Shown here in pieces: positions 32,542 through 41,112 of a DNA stretch of 64,000 nucleotides. The position numbers were made by a program, and so were the translations under genes. Source of the stretch: Roseiarcus sp050010035 (GTDB lineage Bacteria; Pseudomonadota; Alphaproteobacteria; Rhizobiales; Beijerinckiaceae); assembly GCA_050010035.1 (NCBI GenBank), contig JBEKLU010000017.1:36107-100106 (forward strand), in the 5' to 3' direction. The notes under the pieces are model-generated. The model was not told the DNA's origin and did no database searches. It worked only from the letters and a program-made list of their open reading frames with translations. The stretch's first letter is position 1. Every line of letters starts with the position of its first letter.

Positions 32542-35187
32542 ATGCGGCCCGAACGCTACAACGTCCGCGAATCCGAGCAGAAATGGCAGAAAGTGTGGGC
32601 CGACGAGGCGATTTTCGCCACCCACAACGACGATCCGCGGCCCAAGTACTACGTGCTCGAAATGTTCCCGTACCCCTCGGGGCGCATCCACATGGGCCAT
32701 GTGCGCAACTACGCGATGGGCGACGTGGTGGCGCGCTACAAGCGGGCGCGCGGCTTCGCCGTGCTGCATCCCATGGGTTGGGATGCATTCGGCATGCCCG
32801 CCGAAAACGCGGCGATGCAGAACGCCAGCCATCCCGCCCAATGGACCTACGCCAACATCGACGCGATGCGTGCGCAGCTCAAGTCGATGGGCCTGTCGCT
32901 CGACTGGTCGCGCGAGGTCGCCACCTGCGATCCCGCCTATTACCGCCATCAGCAGAGGCTGTTTCTCGACTTCTTCGCCGCCGGCCTGGTCGCGCGCAAG
33001 AAGTCGAAGGTCAATTGGGACCCGGTCGACAACACCGTGCTCGCCAACGAGCAGGTGGTCGACGGGCGCGGCTGGCGCTCCGGCGCCGTCGTCGAACAGC
33101 GCGAACTGACGCAGTGGTTCTTCAAGATCAGCGACTACTCCGACGAATTGCTCGCCGGGCTCGACGGGCTGGAGCGCTGGCCCGACAAGGTGCGCCTGAT
33201 GCAGCGCAACTGGATCGGCCGGTCCGAGGGCATGCTGGTGCGCTTCGCCATCGATCCGGCTTCGCGCGGGGCGTTGGCGGACGGAACGGAGGCGCGCGAG
33301 CTGGAGATCTACACGACGCGGCCGGACACGCTGTTCGGCGCCAAGTTCATGGCGATCGCGCCCGACCACCCGCTCGCCGGCGCGGCGGCGCGCCACGATC
33401 CCAAGCTCGCCGCCTTCATCGAGGAGTGCCGGCGTATCGGCACGTCGGTGGCGGCGATCGAGACCGCGGAAAAGAAGGGATACGACACCGGCTTGCGCGC
33501 GATCCATCCGTTCGACGCGGAGTGGCGGCTGCCGATCTACGTAGCCAACTTCATCCTGATGGATTACGGCACGGGCGCGATCTTCGGCTGCCCGGCGCAC
33601 GACCAGCGCGACCTCGATTTCGTCAACGTCTACGGGCTCGGCGCGACGCCGGTCGTCTGCCCGCCCGACGTCGATCCGGCTTCGTTCACGGTCGACAAAG
33701 TCGCCTACGACGGCGACGGCGTGATGATCAATTCGCGGTTCCTCGACGGTCTGACGATCGAGGCGGCCAAGCAGGAGGTCGCGCGCCGCCTCGAGGGGCA
33801 GACGCTCGGCAATGCGCCGCAGGGGCGCCGGCAGGTCAATTTCAAGCTGCGCGACTGGGGCATTTCGCGCCAGCGCTATTGGGGCTGCCCGATCCCGGTC
33901 ATCCATTGCGAGGCCTGCGGCGTCGTGCCGGTGCCGGCGAAGGACTTGCCGGTCCTTTTGCCGGAGGACGTGACGTTCGACGCGCCGGGCAACCCGCTCG
34001 ACCGCCATCCCACCTGGAAGCAGGTCGACTGCCCGCGATGCGGGGCGCTGGCGCGGCGCGAGACCGACACGATGGACACCTTCGTCGACTCCTCCTGGTA
34101 CTTCGCGCGCTTCACCGATCCCTGGAACGCGGGCGCGCCGACCTCGCCCGCGATCGCCGATCACTGGCTGCCCGTCGATCAGTACATCGGCGGCGTCGAG
34201 CACGCGATCCTGCACCTGCTCTATTCGCGCTTCTTCACCCGCGCGATGCGCAAATGCGGCCATCTCGATCTGGACGAGCCCTTCGCCGGCCTGTTCACGC
34301 AAGGCATGGTCGTGCACGAGACCTATCGCGACGCCCAGGGGCGCTGGGTCGCCCCGGCCGACGTGCGCGTCGAGACTGACGGGAGCGGCCGGCGCGCCTT
34401 CGCGCTCTTTGGCGACGCGCCGATCGAGATCGGCCCGATCGAGAAGATGTCGAAGTCGAAGCGCAACACCGTCGATCCCGACGAGATCATCGCCAGCTAC
34501 GGCGCCGACACCGCGCGCTGGTTCATGCTCTCCGATTCGCCCCCCGAGCGCGACGTGATCTGGACCGAGGCGGGCGTGCAGGGCGCCTTCAAGCAGACCC
34601 AGCGCCTGTGGCGGCTGAGCTGCGAGATCGAGCGCATCGTCGGGCCGGAGCGTCCGGCCAAGCCCGCCCGCTTTTCCCAAGCGGCCGCCCGGATTCGTCA
34701 GGCCGCCCACGGCGCGCTGGCGAAAATAGAGGACGAGATCGAGCGCCTGCGGTTCAACGTCTGCATCGCCACCCTCTACGAACTGGCCAACACGCTCGCC
34801 GCCGCGGTCGGCGCGATCGAGGGCCCGGTCCTCGACGACGACTTGCGCTTCGCCTTCGCCGAGGCGGGCGACATGCTGGTGCATGGTTTCGCGCCGATGA
34901 TGCCGCATCTGGCCGAGGCGTGCTGGGAGGTTCTCGGCCACCGTACGCTCGTCGCGCGCAGCCCCTGGCCGGTCGCAGACCGCAGCCTCATCGTCGCCAC
35001 CCACATGACGCTGCCGGTTCAGGTCAACGGCCGCAAGCGCGCGTATCTGACGATCCAGCGCGACGCCGACGGAAAAACTATCGAGGCCGCGGCTCTCGCC
35101 CTCGACGCCGTGCGCCGGGCGATGGATAATAGGCCGCCCAAGAAGGTCATCATCGTGCCGCAGAGGATCGTCAATGTCGTTGTCTGA
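32542..35187 (+). CDS. leuS: Leucyl-tRNA synthetase
   Basis: An 881-residue class I aminoacyl-tRNA synthetase that charges tRNA-Leu. The HIGH-type motif is PYPSGRIHMGH (residues 44-53) and the KMSKS motif is at 635-639. The CP1 editing domain (about 220-420, with TTRPDTLFGA) and a zinc-binding loop (CEACG) are present, and the anticodon-binding and C-terminal domains are complete. No strong Shine-Dalgarno is seen. It overlaps lptE by 14 bases, a common alphaproteobacterial order. Confidence 0.97.
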   Translation: MRPERYNVRESEQKWQKVWADEAIFATHNDDPRPKYYVLEMFPYPSGRIHMGHVRNYAMGDVVARYKRARGFAVLHPMGWDAFGMPAENAAMQNASHPAQWTYANIDAMRAQLKSMGLSLDWSREVATCDPAYYRHQQRLFLDFFAAGLVARKKSKVNWDPVDNTVLANEQVVDGRGWRSGAVVEQRELTQWFFKISDYSDELLAGLDGLERWPDKVRLMQRNWIGRSEGMLVRFAIDPASRGALADGTEARELEIYTTRPDTLFGAKFMAIAPDHPLAGAAARHDPKLAAFIEECRRIGTSVAAIETAEKKGYDTGLRAIHPFDAEWRLPIYVANFILMDYGTGAIFGCPAHDQRDLDFVNVYGLGATPVVCPPDVDPASFTVDKVAYDGDGVMINSRFLDGLTIEAAKQEVARRLEGQTLGNAPQGRRQVNFKLRDWGISRQRYWGCPIPVIHCEACGVVPVPAKDLPVLLPEDVTFDAPGNPLDRHPTWKQVDCPRCGALARRETDTMDTFVDSSWYFARFTDPWNAGAPTSPAIADHWLPVDQYIGGVEHAILHLLYSRFFTRAMRKCGHLDLDEPFAGLFTQGMVVHETYRDAQGRWVAPADVRVETDGSGRRAFALFGDAPIEIGPIEKMSKSKRNTVDPDEIIASYGADTARWFMLSDSPPERDVIWTEAGVQGAFKQTQRLWRLSCEIERIVGPERPAKPARFSQAAARIRQAAHGALAKIEDEIERLRFNVCIATLYELANTLAAAVGAIEGPVLDDDLRFAFAEAGDMLVHGFAPMMPHLAEACWEVLGHRTLVARSPWPVADRSLIVATHMTLPVQVNGRKRAYLTIQRDADGKTIEAAALALDAVRRAMDNRPPKKVIIVPQRIVNVVV

Positions 35188-35683
35188 CCGCGCGCGCGCC
35201 GCCGCCGCTCTCCTGATGGCCTTCGGCTTGGCGGGATGCTTTCAGCCGCTTTACGGCGAGGCTGCCCACCCCGGCCTCGTCGACGATCTCAAGGCGGTCG
35301 AAGTCACGCCGATCAAGGATCGCATCGGCCACTATCTCGGCGACGACCTCGTCTCGAAGCTGAACGGCTCGGGCGAAACGCCCACGGCCAAGTATCGCCT
35401 CGCGATCACGGTGACCCAGAACTCGCAAACCCCGACGGTGTCGTCGCAGATCAACGCCGCGAATGCCGCGACCGTGATCGGCAAGGCGACGTTCACGCTG
35501 ACGAAAATCGACGGCGGCGCCGTCGTCTACAAGGGCGACGCGACGTCGGCCGCGGTCTACGACCGCACATTGCAGGGCTTCGCCAACTTGCGGGCCTCGC
35601 GCGACGCGGAGATCCGGATCGCCCGCGCGCTGTCGGACGAGATCGCGCTGCGCGTCGCCGCGGCGCTCGGCAAGCAGCACTGA
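35174..35683 (+). CDS. lptE: LptE, LPS assembly lipoprotein
   Basis: A 169-residue outer-membrane lipoprotein that plugs the LptD barrel for lipopolysaccharide export. The signal peptide ends in the lipobox LAGC (Cys22), followed by FQPLYG, the typical LptE start. The middle has the beta-rich TAKYRLAITVTQNSQTPTV and the end ASRDAEIRIARALSDEIALRVAAAL. holA, which often follows in alphaproteobacteria, is absent here. Confidence 0.9.
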   Translation: MSLSDRARAAAALLMAFGLAGCFQPLYGEAAHPGLVDDLKAVEVTPIKDRIGHYLGDDLVSKLNGSGETPTAKYRLAITVTQNSQTPTVSSQINAANAATVIGKATFTLTKIDGGAVVYKGDATSAAVYDRTLQGFANLRASRDAEIRIARALSDEIALRVAAALGKQH

Positions 35684-35735
35684 CCCCGACCGGGTTGCCC
35701 CGCGGCGGCGTGTATTCGAGATTCGGGAGCCCGCG

Positions 35736-36269
35736 GTGCCGCGCCTGTTCACCGGCCTCGAAATCCCCGCCGCGAGCGCGGCGGCCCTGGCGAGCGCGCG
35801 CGGCGGCGTCTATGGCGCGCGTTGGATCGAGCCGAGCGACTACCACATCACCCTGCGTTTCATCGGCGACGTCGAGCCGCGCATGGCGGGCGACATCGCC
35901 GAGGCCCTCGCCGAGGTCCGGCGCGTTTCCCTCGCAATCGGCTTTGCGGGGCTGAGCTGGTTCGGCGCCGACAAGCCGCGCGCCATCGTCGCCAGGATCA
36001 ACCCGACGGCGCCGTTGATCGAATTGCAAAGCGATCACGAGCGGCGGCTGCGGCGCATCGGCTTGGCGCCGGAGCCGCGCAATTTTACGCCGCACGTGAC
36101 CCTGGCGCGCCTCCGCTCGGCCTCGCCGGCCGCCGTCGCCGATTACTTGGGCGCGCGCGGCGCGCTGGTCGCGCCGCCGTTCGAAGCGGCGCGTTTCGTG
36201 CTGTTCTCGGCGCGCGACTCCGTCGGCGGCGGCCCCTACGTCGTCGAGGCGGCCTATCCCTTGCTGTGA
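35736..36269 (+). CDS. thpR: RNA 2',3'-cyclic phosphodiesterase (ThpR/LigT)
   Basis: A 177-residue 2H phosphoesterase. The two H-x-T-x motifs are HITLRF and HVTLAR, and the start MPRLFTGLEIP is typical. It hydrolyses 2',3'-cyclic phosphates of RNA ends. It follows lptE by 52 bases and may be cotranscribed. Confidence 0.9.
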   Translation: MPRLFTGLEIPAASAAALASARGGVYGARWIEPSDYHITLRFIGDVEPRMAGDIAEALAEVRRVSLAIGFAGLSWFGADKPRAIVARINPTAPLIELQSDHERRLRRIGLAPEPRNFTPHVTLARLRSASPAAVADYLGARGALVAPPFEAARFVLFSARDSVGGGPYVVEAAYPLL

Positions 36270-36383
36270 GGAATCTGGGGATTGGAAAGCGCAAACTCGA
36301 ACCGAAGCGTTTCGCCGGCCTCGCGGCAGATGACAAATCTTTCCGATGACGTATAACTCCGCGTTCTGGCGAGGAGCGCGGCA

Positions 36384-36872
36384 ATGGAAGCGGCAAGCGA
36401 AACGGATGCGGGGACGGGACGGGGCGAGACCGTGTCGTTGCCGAAGATTTCCGCCGGGCCCGGCGCGACGGACGCCGGCGCGGAAACCGCCGGCGAGGTG
36501 GAGCGCAATCCGATCTTCGATGCGCTGGTGGGTCCCGACGAGGACGTCGCGGGCTTGGTCGCCTACTCCATTTACAAGCAGAACAAGCGCGCCTGGCTCG
36601 AGGATTTCGTCAAGGCGACGGGCCGCGCGCCGACCGATGCGGAGTCGCGAGCCTATATCATCGGCGAAAGCACGGAGCGGCGGCTCAGCACCTACCGCCA
36701 CCTCGCCGCCTCGACGCTGGCGGGGAAGGGGTCGCGCGCGTCCGCCGCCAGCGGCGCGGCGAGCAAGGCGAACCCGATCGCCGGCGCGCTGTGGGCGCTG
36801 GCGGTGGTCGTCGTCGCGCTCGGCGTGCTCGGCCTGGCGATGCACGCAGGCTATCTGACGCCGCCCAAATAG
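36384..36872 (+). CDS. Conserved hypothetical protein with C-terminal membrane helix
   Basis: A 162-residue protein I cannot name by function. Residues 1-40 are low-complexity and acidic. The core LVGPDEDVAGLVAYSIYKQNKRAWLEDFVKATGRAPTD...YIIGESTERRLSTYRHLA resembles a short family widely seen in Hyphomicrobiales. One membrane helix lies near the C-terminus (about 134-155, LWALAVVVVALGVLGLAMHAGY), so the core is probably cytoplasmic and tail-anchored. Its stop abuts the stop of the convergent helicase gene. Confidence 0.75.
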   Translation: MEAASETDAGTGRGETVSLPKISAGPGATDAGAETAGEVERNPIFDALVGPDEDVAGLVAYSIYKQNKRAWLEDFVKATGRAPTDAESRAYIIGESTERRLSTYRHLAASTLAGKGSRASAASGAASKANPIAGALWALAVVVVALGVLGLAMHAGYLTPPK

Positions 36873-38189
36873 TCAGCGCACCAGCGTCAGCTTGCGCGCG
36901 GCGCGGGTCAGTCCGGTGTAGAGCCAGCGTGCGCGGTGCTCGCGAAAAGCGCGGCTCTCGTCGAACAGCATGACACTATCCCATTGCGAGCCCTGCGCCT
37001 TGTGCACGGTGAGGGCGTAGCCGTAGTCGAATTCGTCCGACTCGCGCCGCACGGCGTAGGGCAGGTCGGCCTCCGCGCCCTCGAAGAACTGCTTGAGCAC
37101 CGCGACTTTCGCTTGTGTGCGGCCCGCGTCGTCCTCCGCGCGCACGCTCATGCGCACGAAGTCCTTGCGCATGCCGCCCAACGCCTCGACCCGCCACAGG
37201 CCGCCGTTGATCAGGCCCTTGACCCGCTCGTTGCGCAGGCAGACGAGCTTGTCGCCGACGACCGGCAGGGCTTCGCTCATGCCGAGCAATTGCCGAATGC
37301 GTTGATTGTACAGACGGCGCGTGCGGTTGACGCCGACCAGGACCTGGTCGGCGGCGAGAACGGCGGCGGCGTCGATCTCGTCGCGGCGGACGACGCGGCT
37401 TTCGCCATAGGCGCCGTAGCCGATTTCGCCGCCGGAGCGCACGATCTGAGACAGGCGGATGATCGGATCGTTCTCGGCCTGGCGGTGGATCTCGGTCAGC
37501 ATGACGTCCGGCTCGGCCTCGGTGAAGAAGCCGCCGCCCTTGACGGAGGGCAATTGCGCGGGATCGCCGAGCACCAGGATCGGCTTGCCGAAGGAGAGGA
37601 GATCGCGGCCGAGTTCCGTGTCGACCATCGAGCACTCGTCGATGACGATGAGCCCGACACGCGAGGCCGGGCCGTCGCGGTTGAGGGTGAAGGTCGGCGC
37701 GCCTTCCTCGCCTTCGCTGGCGCGATAGATCAGGGCGTGGATGGTCGAGGCGCCCTCGCAGCCCTTCGAGCGCATCACCAGCGCCGCCTTGCCGGTGAAG
37801 GCGGCGAAGGCCGGCTCGCCCTGGGCGGCCTCGGCGACGTGGCGCGCCAGCGTCGTCTTGCCGACCCCGGCGTAGCCGAACAGCCGGAACACCTGCGGCT
37901 CGCCCGCCTTCAGCCATCGCCCGACCTTGTCGAGCGCCGCCGATTGCTGCGGCGACCATTGCGGGGGCGGGCTCCCGCGCCGCGCCGGGAGCGGTGGCGG
38001 GGCGGGGGCCTCGCGTTTCTCAGTCGGCTCGTCGGCCGGGCGCTCGGCAGGCGCGCGCCGCTTGGCCAGCCGCTGGAGATCGACCTCGGCGCCGCAATGC
38101 GCGCAAATGACCGGGCGTTTGCCCAGATCGTAAAATCGCGCGCCGCAGGCCTGGCACTGGCGCTTGGTTCCGAGCTTGGTTTTCCCCAT
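36873..38189 (-). CDS. FYDLN-type zinc ribbon fused to RecD/PIF1-like helicase
   Basis: A 438-residue protein with two parts. Residues 1-36 are the FYDLN-family zinc ribbon (LGTKRQCQACGARFYDLGKRPVICAHCG; Cys12, 15, 29, 32), normally a separate small protein in alphaproteobacteria. After a Pro/Ala-rich linker (about 45-78), residues 80-438 are a compact superfamily 1B helicase: Walker A GYAGVGKT (104-111), Walker B VIDECSM, GDPAQLPSV, LTVHKAQGSQW and WLYTGLTRA. A 5'-3' DNA helicase activity is expected. The ATG at 38189 matches the FYDLN start and has GAAG 5 bases upstream; another ATG 23 codons earlier has no ribosome site. Confidence 0.85.
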   Translation of the reverse strand: MGKTKLGTKRQCQACGARFYDLGKRPVICAHCGAEVDLQRLAKRRAPAERPADEPTEKREAPAPPPLPARRGSPPPQWSPQQSAALDKVGRWLKAGEPQVFRLFGYAGVGKTTLARHVAEAAQGEPAFAAFTGKAALVMRSKGCEGASTIHALIYRASEGEEGAPTFTLNRDGPASRVGLIVIDECSMVDTELGRDLLSFGKPILVLGDPAQLPSVKGGGFFTEAEPDVMLTEIHRQAENDPIIRLSQIVRSGGEIGYGAYGESRVVRRDEIDAAAVLAADQVLVGVNRTRRLYNQRIRQLLGMSEALPVVGDKLVCLRNERVKGLINGGLWRVEALGGMRKDFVRMSVRAEDDAGRTQAKVAVLKQFFEGAEADLPYAVRRESDEFDYGYALTVHKAQGSQWDSVMLFDESRAFREHRARWLYTGLTRAARKLTLVR

Positions 38190-38381
38190 GGCCTTCTTCG
38201 AGGGGCGGCGCGAGCGGCGCGTTCGGGGGCCGAGTCGCCGAGAATCGGTCTCCTTCATAGCCGAAAACGCCGGCGGGCGCCGTCCCGGGGCGGCGAAACC
38301 GTTGAGAATTCATTCAAGTTTTCGGTTCAGCATGGCCCGACGGTCGATCTCGATCCGCTTCCGCCGGGAAAACCGCCGAGG

Positions 38382-38413
38382 CCCTTGAACGCAGCGCCGG
38401 CGACGCCATATTT
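38382..38413 (+). promoter_or_regulatory. Predicted RpoH (heat-shock) promoter of hsp20
   Basis: CCCTTGAA (38382-38389) followed 16 bases later by CCATATTT (38406-38413) matches the sigma-32 pattern CTTGAA / CCCAT-T in content, with slightly long spacing. It would start transcription near 38420, about 105 bases before hsp20. The remainder of the 335-base gap (38190-38524) holds no gene. Confidence 0.55.
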
Positions 38414-38498
38414 TTTTTGTCCGGAGCGCTCGATTCGAAGGCGGCCGGGCGAAATGGTTCCTAAGCCGATCGGGTCGTTCGAGAGAAGGCCGGTTCGG

Positions 38499-38521
38499 CG
38501 GAGCGCCTGAAAGGGGCTTCG
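38499..38521 (+). promoter_or_regulatory. Possible RNA thermometer hairpin covering the hsp20 ribosome-binding site
   Basis: The mRNA can pair CGGAGCGCCU with AGGGGCUUCG around a GAA loop, with one G-U pair and one G-G mismatch. The strand holding the Shine-Dalgarno AGGGG (38512-38516, 8 bases before the ATG) is sequestered. ROSE-type thermometers of rhizobial small heat-shock genes also mask the site with a G-G mismatch. The canonical UYGCU motif is absent, so this is a suggestion. Confidence 0.4.
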
Positions 38522-38524
38522 ATC

Positions 38525-38953
38525 ATGGTGCGCGTGACGGCATTGAGTTCTCCGTTTCTGCTCGGGTTCGACGGCATCGAGCGCGCGCTCGACAAGGCTT
38601 CGAAATCCGCCGCCGACGGCTATCCTCCGTACAATATCGAACGGATCGCGGCGAAGGACGGCGCGCCGGAGATCTTGCGGATCACCCTCGCGGTGGCGGG
38701 ATTTTCCCAGGACCAGATCGAGGTGACGCAGGAGGAGAATCAACTGGCGATCCGGGGTCGCCAGCAGGAGGACAAGACCCGCGACTATGTCCATCGGGGC
38801 ATCGCCGCGCGGCAATTTCAGCGCAGTTTCCTGCTCGCCGAGGGCATGCAGGTGCGCGGCGCGGAACTTGCTGACGGGTTGTTGTCGATCGACGTGGCGC
38901 GGCCGCAGCCCGAGCGGACCGTGAGGAAGATCAATATTGCGGCGCGCGACTGA
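38525..38953 (+). CDS. Hsp20-family small heat-shock protein
   Basis: A 142-residue alpha-crystallin-domain chaperone, IbpA-like. The domain runs about 36-130: YPPYNIERIA, ITLAVAGFSQDQIEVTQEENQLAIRG, then YVHRGIAARQFQRSFLLAEGM and GLLSIDVARPQPE. It binds unfolding proteins without ATP. A predicted RpoH promoter and a possible thermometer precede it. DUF1150 follows 58 bases later, a pairing common in alphaproteobacteria. Confidence 0.93.
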   Translation: MVRVTALSSPFLLGFDGIERALDKASKSAADGYPPYNIERIAAKDGAPEILRITLAVAGFSQDQIEVTQEENQLAIRGRQQEDKTRDYVHRGIAARQFQRSFLLAEGMQVRGAELADGLLSIDVARPQPERTVRKINIAARD

Positions 38954-39011
38954 GCGTAGCGTGCGCGTCGAAGGCGGGTCCGGCGACGGACGGCCTGGAA
39001 AGGAGTGGAAC

Positions 39012-39272
39012 ATGACGAACGGAAATGAACGGAGCGGCGCCTTGACGCCGCAGGAATTCGCCCATCTCGGCGACGGCTCGATCGCCTATGTCAAGACGAT
39101 CCGGTCCGAAGACGCCCAGCGCCTGTTCCCGCAGGCGCCGGCGATCCGGCCGGGCTTGCAGCTCTTCGCCCTGCTCGGCGCCGACGGCTCGCCGATCATG
39201 CTGACCGATTCGAAGGACGCGGCGATCGCCAACGCCTGGCAGCACGAGTTGCAGACGGTGAGCGTGCACTAA
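39012..39272 (+). CDS. DUF1150 family protein
   Basis: An 86-residue protein of unknown function, family DUF1150. Its core is LTPQEFAHLGDGSIAYVKTIRSEDAQRLFPQ, then LFALLGADGSPIMLTDSKDAAIANAWQHEL. AGGAG lies 7 bases before the ATG. Members usually sit beside small heat-shock genes, as here, so a stress link is likely. A 9-base-stem hairpin without T-tract follows (39285-39308). Confidence 0.85.
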   Translation: MTNGNERSGALTPQEFAHLGDGSIAYVKTIRSEDAQRLFPQAPAIRPGLQLFALLGADGSPIMLTDSKDAAIANAWQHELQTVSVH

Positions 39273-39284
39273 AAACGCCGTTCG

Positions 39285-39308
39285 GACGCCCCGCCGGAAC
39301 GGGGCGTC
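39285..39308 (+). terminator. GC-rich hairpin after DUF1150, possible terminator
   Basis: Perfect stem GACGCCCCG / CGGGGCGTC with loop CCGGAA, 12 bases after the stop codon. No T-tract follows, so it may act as an RNA 3'-end hairpin rather than an intrinsic terminator. Confidence 0.5.
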
Positions 39309-39373
39309 GGGGGCGGGCTGCTCTAAACGCGCCGAATCGTCTATGAGGGGCTCTCCAAGGCAGCGGGGCTCCC

Positions 39374-40180
39374 ATGCGGGTCTATCTCGAACTCCTGCGC
39401 GAAGCGCTGGAAAAAGGCGTCGTCAAGGGCGACCGGACCGGCACGGGCGTGCGGTCGCTGTTCGGGCGGCAAATCCGTTTCGACCTCAGCGAAGGCTTCC
39501 CGCTGACCACTACGAAGCGGCTGCATCTCAAATCGATCGTCCACGAACTGATCTGGTTCCTCAACGGCGACAGCAACATCGCCTATCTCAAGGCCAACGG
39601 CGTTTCCATCTGGGACGAATGGGCGGACGCCAACGGCGACCTCGGCCCCGTCTACGGCAAGCAATGGCGCGCCTGGGCCGGCCCGGACGGGCGGACCTAT
39701 GACCAGATCGCCTGGCTCCTCGCCGAGATCGAGCGCAACCCGGATTCGCGCCGGCTGATCGTTTCGGCCTGGAACGTGCCCGACATCGGCGCCATGAAGT
39801 TGCCGCCATGTCACTGCCTGTGCCAGTTCTACGTGGCCGAGGGGCGGCTGTCCTGCCAGCTCTATCAGCGCTCGGCCGATCTCTTTCTCGGCGTGCCCTT
39901 CAACATCGCGAGCTACGCGCTGCTGACGCATCTGATCGCGCGAGAATGCGGGCTCGGCGTCGGCGAGTTCGTGCACACGTTCGGCGACGCGCATCTCTAT
40001 CGCAACCACGAGGCCCAGGCGCTGGAGCAACTGGCGCGCGAGCCGCGCCCGCTGCCCAGGCTCGAGCTCGCGCCCGCCGAGCCCTCGCCGCGCGGCGCGC
40101 TGTTCGATCTGAAGGCCGAGACGATTTCCTTCGAGGGCTACGATCCCTGGCCGGCGATAAGAGCGCCGGTGGCGGTGTGA
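39374..40180 (+). CDS. thyA: Thymidylate synthase
   Basis: A 268-residue ThyA. It methylates dUMP to dTMP with methylene-tetrahydrofolate. The nucleophile is Cys146 in PPCHCLCQF, numbered as in E. coli. DRTGTGVRSLFG, RSADLFLGVPFNIASYALL and the C-terminal end PVAV are all present. Its stop overlaps the GTG start of the dihydrofolate reductase gene, so the pair is translationally coupled; DfrA recycles the dihydrofolate made here. Confidence 0.97.
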   Translation: MRVYLELLREALEKGVVKGDRTGTGVRSLFGRQIRFDLSEGFPLTTTKRLHLKSIVHELIWFLNGDSNIAYLKANGVSIWDEWADANGDLGPVYGKQWRAWAGPDGRTYDQIAWLLAEIERNPDSRRLIVSAWNVPDIGAMKLPPCHCLCQFYVAEGRLSCQLYQRSADLFLGVPFNIASYALLTHLIARECGLGVGEFVHTFGDAHLYRNHEAQALEQLAREPRPLPRLELAPAEPSPRGALFDLKAETISFEGYDPWPAIRAPVAV

Positions 40181-40695
40181 GGGCGCCGATCATCGCGCTG
40201 ATCGCGGCGGTGGCGCGCAACGGCGTCATCGGCGCCGGCGACGCCTTGCCCTGGCGGCTTTCCAGCGACCTCAAGCGCTTCAAGGCGCTGACGATGGGCA
40301 AGCCGCTGATCATGGGCCGCAAGACCTTTCAGTCGATCGGCAGGGCGCTGCCGGGCCGCGCGACGATCGTCATCACCCGCGACGAGGGGTTTGCCTGCGA
40401 AGGCGTCGAGATCGCTAGCGACATCGAGTCGGCTTTGCGTCTTGCCGGGATGAAGGCGCGCGCCGCCGGCGTCGACGAAATCATCGTCGCGGGCGGCGGC
40501 GAGATATACGCGCAGACGATCGCGCGCGCCGGGCGGCTCTACGTCACCGAAGTCGCTCTCGCTCCCGAAGGCGACGCTTTTTTCCCGCCGATCGACCCAG
40601 CGCTGTGGCGCGAGGTTAGTCGCGAAGCGGGCGCGCGCGGGCCGCGCGACGACGCGGATTTCGCGTTCGTAGAATATGGGCGCGTGCGGAGCTGA
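40177..40695 (+). CDS. folA: Dihydrofolate reductase
   Basis: A 172-residue type I dihydrofolate reductase. Recognisable parts are IALIAAVARNGVIGAGDALPWRLSSDLKRFKALTMGKPLIMGRKTFQSIGRALPGR and, later, GGGEIYAQ and RLYVTEV. The substrate Asp is in the SSDLKRFK helix. It starts with GTG overlapping the thyA stop (GTGA). It restores tetrahydrofolate after thymidylate synthesis. Confidence 0.95.
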   Translation: MRAPIIALIAAVARNGVIGAGDALPWRLSSDLKRFKALTMGKPLIMGRKTFQSIGRALPGRATIVITRDEGFACEGVEIASDIESALRLAGMKARAAGVDEIIVAGGGEIYAQTIARAGRLYVTEVALAPEGDAFFPPIDPALWREVSREAGARGPRDDADFAFVEYGRVRS

Positions 40696-40719
40696 CGAGC
40701 GGCTTCGCCGCGCGCGCTT

Positions 40720-41112
40720 TCAGCGAGGCCCGCTCTCCAACGCGCGCGATACGGCGGCAGGGTCGCCTGCGATCGCCCTGAGATAGGCCCTCGCGGGTTG
40801 GTCCGGTTCCGAGCGTCCCTGCTCCCAGTCGCGCAACGTGCCGAGAGGGATTTGATAACGCATCGCGAACTCTTCCTGCGTCAGTCCCAGCGCGCGGCGC
40901 AAAGTCTTCACCCGCGGCACGCGCCGCGCCGTTTGCAGTTGATCGGCCGTCATGGGCCGCGCGTCGGGGTCGGCGGCGGCCGCCGCGCCGATCTCTTCCT
41001 CGGTCATCGGTCGCATCGGCGCAGGTCGCAGCGGTCGCTCGCCGCCGTCGGCGAGGATTTCGACAGCCGCGCCGTCAGCTCGAATTCTCGCGGAAGTAAT
41101 GGTCTTGCTCAT
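40720..41112 (-). CDS. XRE-family antitoxin (partner of BrnT)
   Basis: A 130-residue protein with an N-terminal toxin-binding part, including MTEEEIGAAAAADPDARPM, and a C-terminal Cro/CI helix-turn-helix (about 68-115: VKTLRRALGLTQEEFAMRYQIPLGTLRDWEQGRSEPDQPARAYL). It overlaps the upstream BrnT toxin gene by 38 bases. The usual BrnA antitoxin has a ribbon-helix-helix fold; an XRE partner is a known variation. It should repress its own promoter. Confidence 0.8.
   Translation of the reverse strand: MSKTITSARIRADGAAVEILADGGERPLRPAPMRPMTEEEIGAAAAADPDARPMTADQLQTARRVPRVKTLRRALGLTQEEFAMRYQIPLGTLRDWEQGRSEPDQPARAYLRAIAGDPAAVSRALESGPR

Noticed and set aside
32383..35004. An 873-codon frame antisense to leuS
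   Set aside because: Shadow of leuS codon bias, rich in Arg, Asp, Val and Gly, without any family motif.
40699..40711. Terminator between folA and the XRE gene
   Set aside because: Only a 5-base stem (GCGGC-TTC-GCCGC) without a T-tract; too weak to call.
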